This document shows positions 63,400 through 64,000 of a stretch of 64,000 bases of DNA, one piece after another. Numbering within the stretch: position 1 is the stretch's first letter; every line of letters starts with the position of its first letter. Where the stretch lies: NCBI GenBank assembly GCA_963742875.1, contig CAVUNO010000011.1, positions 156,905-220,904 on the forward strand. Reading direction: 5' to 3'. Source of the DNA: Bog-532 sp963742875 (GTDB lineage: Bacteria; Actinomycetota; Actinomycetes; Streptosporangiales; Streptosporangiaceae). The notes beneath the pieces are model-generated. The model was not told the origin of the DNA and searched no databases. It saw only the letters and a list, made by a program, of their open reading frames with translations. A program made the translations under genes and the position numbers.

Positions 63400-64000
63400 A
63401 CACCGCGCAGAGCCGGGCGACGGCGCCGCTGTAGGCGTGCTCCGGCGGCGTGCCGTACCCCACGATCAGGGCCTGCCGGGCCGAGCGGGCCTCCCGGGCT
63501 GGCCGGGCTGGCGGCGAGCTGCGCAGTAGGCCCCGAGCCCGCTGACAGCCAGGCCGCGCGCCGCGGCCCTGACGATTACCTCGTCCTCCCAATGGCCGGC
63601 GGCAGCTCGCACAAAGCGTGGAGCCCGGCCGCGATTCCGGTGACGCTGACCTCCGGCGAGGCGCGGTGCAGCGCTCGACCAGCCGGTCCCGCCGCCTGCG
63701 GTAGGCCAGCCGGGGAACGGCGCAGGTGGCTTGGGGCCGGATGCGCCCGAGGTGATGAATTCGGCCAGCGCGAGCTGGTCCAGGCGGCTGCCCGGCCCGT
63801 CGGCCTGTTGCTCCGCGGCGACGTCCTCGAGGCCAAGTGGGTGGGCAGCATGGAGCGAGCCCAGCCGGAAGGCCGGTGCGTGAGGCTCTGGGTGGCCGGA
63901 GCCCGCGACAGAGGACGTGCTCGGGCGCCAGCGCCTGCATCGCGCCTCACCGGCTGGCGGTCGTAACGGAACTCGCCGTCGTAGTCGTCCTCGATGATCA
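63383..64000 (-). pseudogene. MocR-family GntR/aminotransferase regulator, decayed and partial
   Basis: Reading from the right edge, IIEDDYDGEFRYDRQPV (PLP-domain core) is followed, in other frames, by AMQALAPEHVLCRG, SMLPTHLASRT, LHRASPEVSVTGIAAGLHAL and ALIVGYGTPPEHAYSGAVAR then CAVFRELA. At least three shifts separate the pieces. The lysine-containing region (TASKTLAPG) is not recognisable. The N-terminal HTH lies beyond the window. Confidence 0.78.

Noticed and set aside
1..64000. CRISPR array or antiphage island
   Set aside because: No regularly spaced repeats, cas genes or recognised defence genes were seen; STAND proteins alone are not enough.

Overview
The window is high-GC actinomycete chromosome. 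The evidence is an orphan GlnR nitrogen regulator, mycothiol synthase (MshD), a DivIVA-type coiled-coil protein, an F420/PPOX-type oxidoreductase, many GTG and TTG starts, and strong GC bias at third codon positions. The gene mix fits a Streptomyces/Streptosporangiales-like organism. I saw no tRNA, rRNA or CRISPR array.

Positions 1-17.5 kb are mostly intact chromosomal genes. A large GntR/UTRA protein fused to a membrane-anchored TraG/VirD4-like ATPase runs off the left edge. It is followed by a sulfur/redox operon on the minus strand (thioredoxin-like, DUF4395, rhodanese sulfurtransferase with a frameshift, DUF1416), an ECF sigma/anti-sigma pair, a MoaD-like protein, glnR-mshD, a DivIVA-like protein, a Ppx/GppA phosphatase, an FAD amine oxidase-like enzyme, MalQ and a TetR regulator.

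Positions 17.5-27.5 kb hold a few intact genes (methyltransferase, STAND/TPR protein, APC permease, DUF1918, adenosine-specific kinase, YccF). Between them lie short gene relics: AraC, histidine kinase, UvrA, STAND ATPase and methyltransferase pieces. A tight cluster of eight DnaA-box-like 9-mers lies at 26.85-27.01 kb.

Positions 27.5-46 kb hold two dipeptide-type ABC transporter loci that appear to have lost function in different ways. The first has dppC, dppB cut by an ISKra4-type element with a clean 8-bp target duplication, an IS1380 element between promoter and ATPase gene, a fused dppDF gene with an apparent 5' frameshift, and a lipoprotein dppA flanked by an ISL3 element with target duplication. 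Its genes are preceded by copies of a shared promoter-like motif, CTGAATA(G/A)CTAC. The second locus (41.3-46 kb) is decaying by point lesions, deletion and a micro-inversion. It contains a DppB-DppC chimera whose 5' end carries a 15-base G tract inside a hairpin.

Positions 46-64 kb mix intact small-enzyme genes (PPOX, DUF998, NTF2-like, GH15 glucoamylase/trehalase, MBL hydrolase, SDR-DUF2867, SRPBCC) with pseudogenes and fragments: an epoxide hydrolase broken by a 17-bp tandem duplication, LysR, MFS, glnE, alpha/beta hydrolase, IS1634, AlkA and MocR. The relic density is unusually high and suggests a region under relaxed selection, with mobile elements accumulating. Single-base frameshifts could partly be sequencing errors and are flagged as such.
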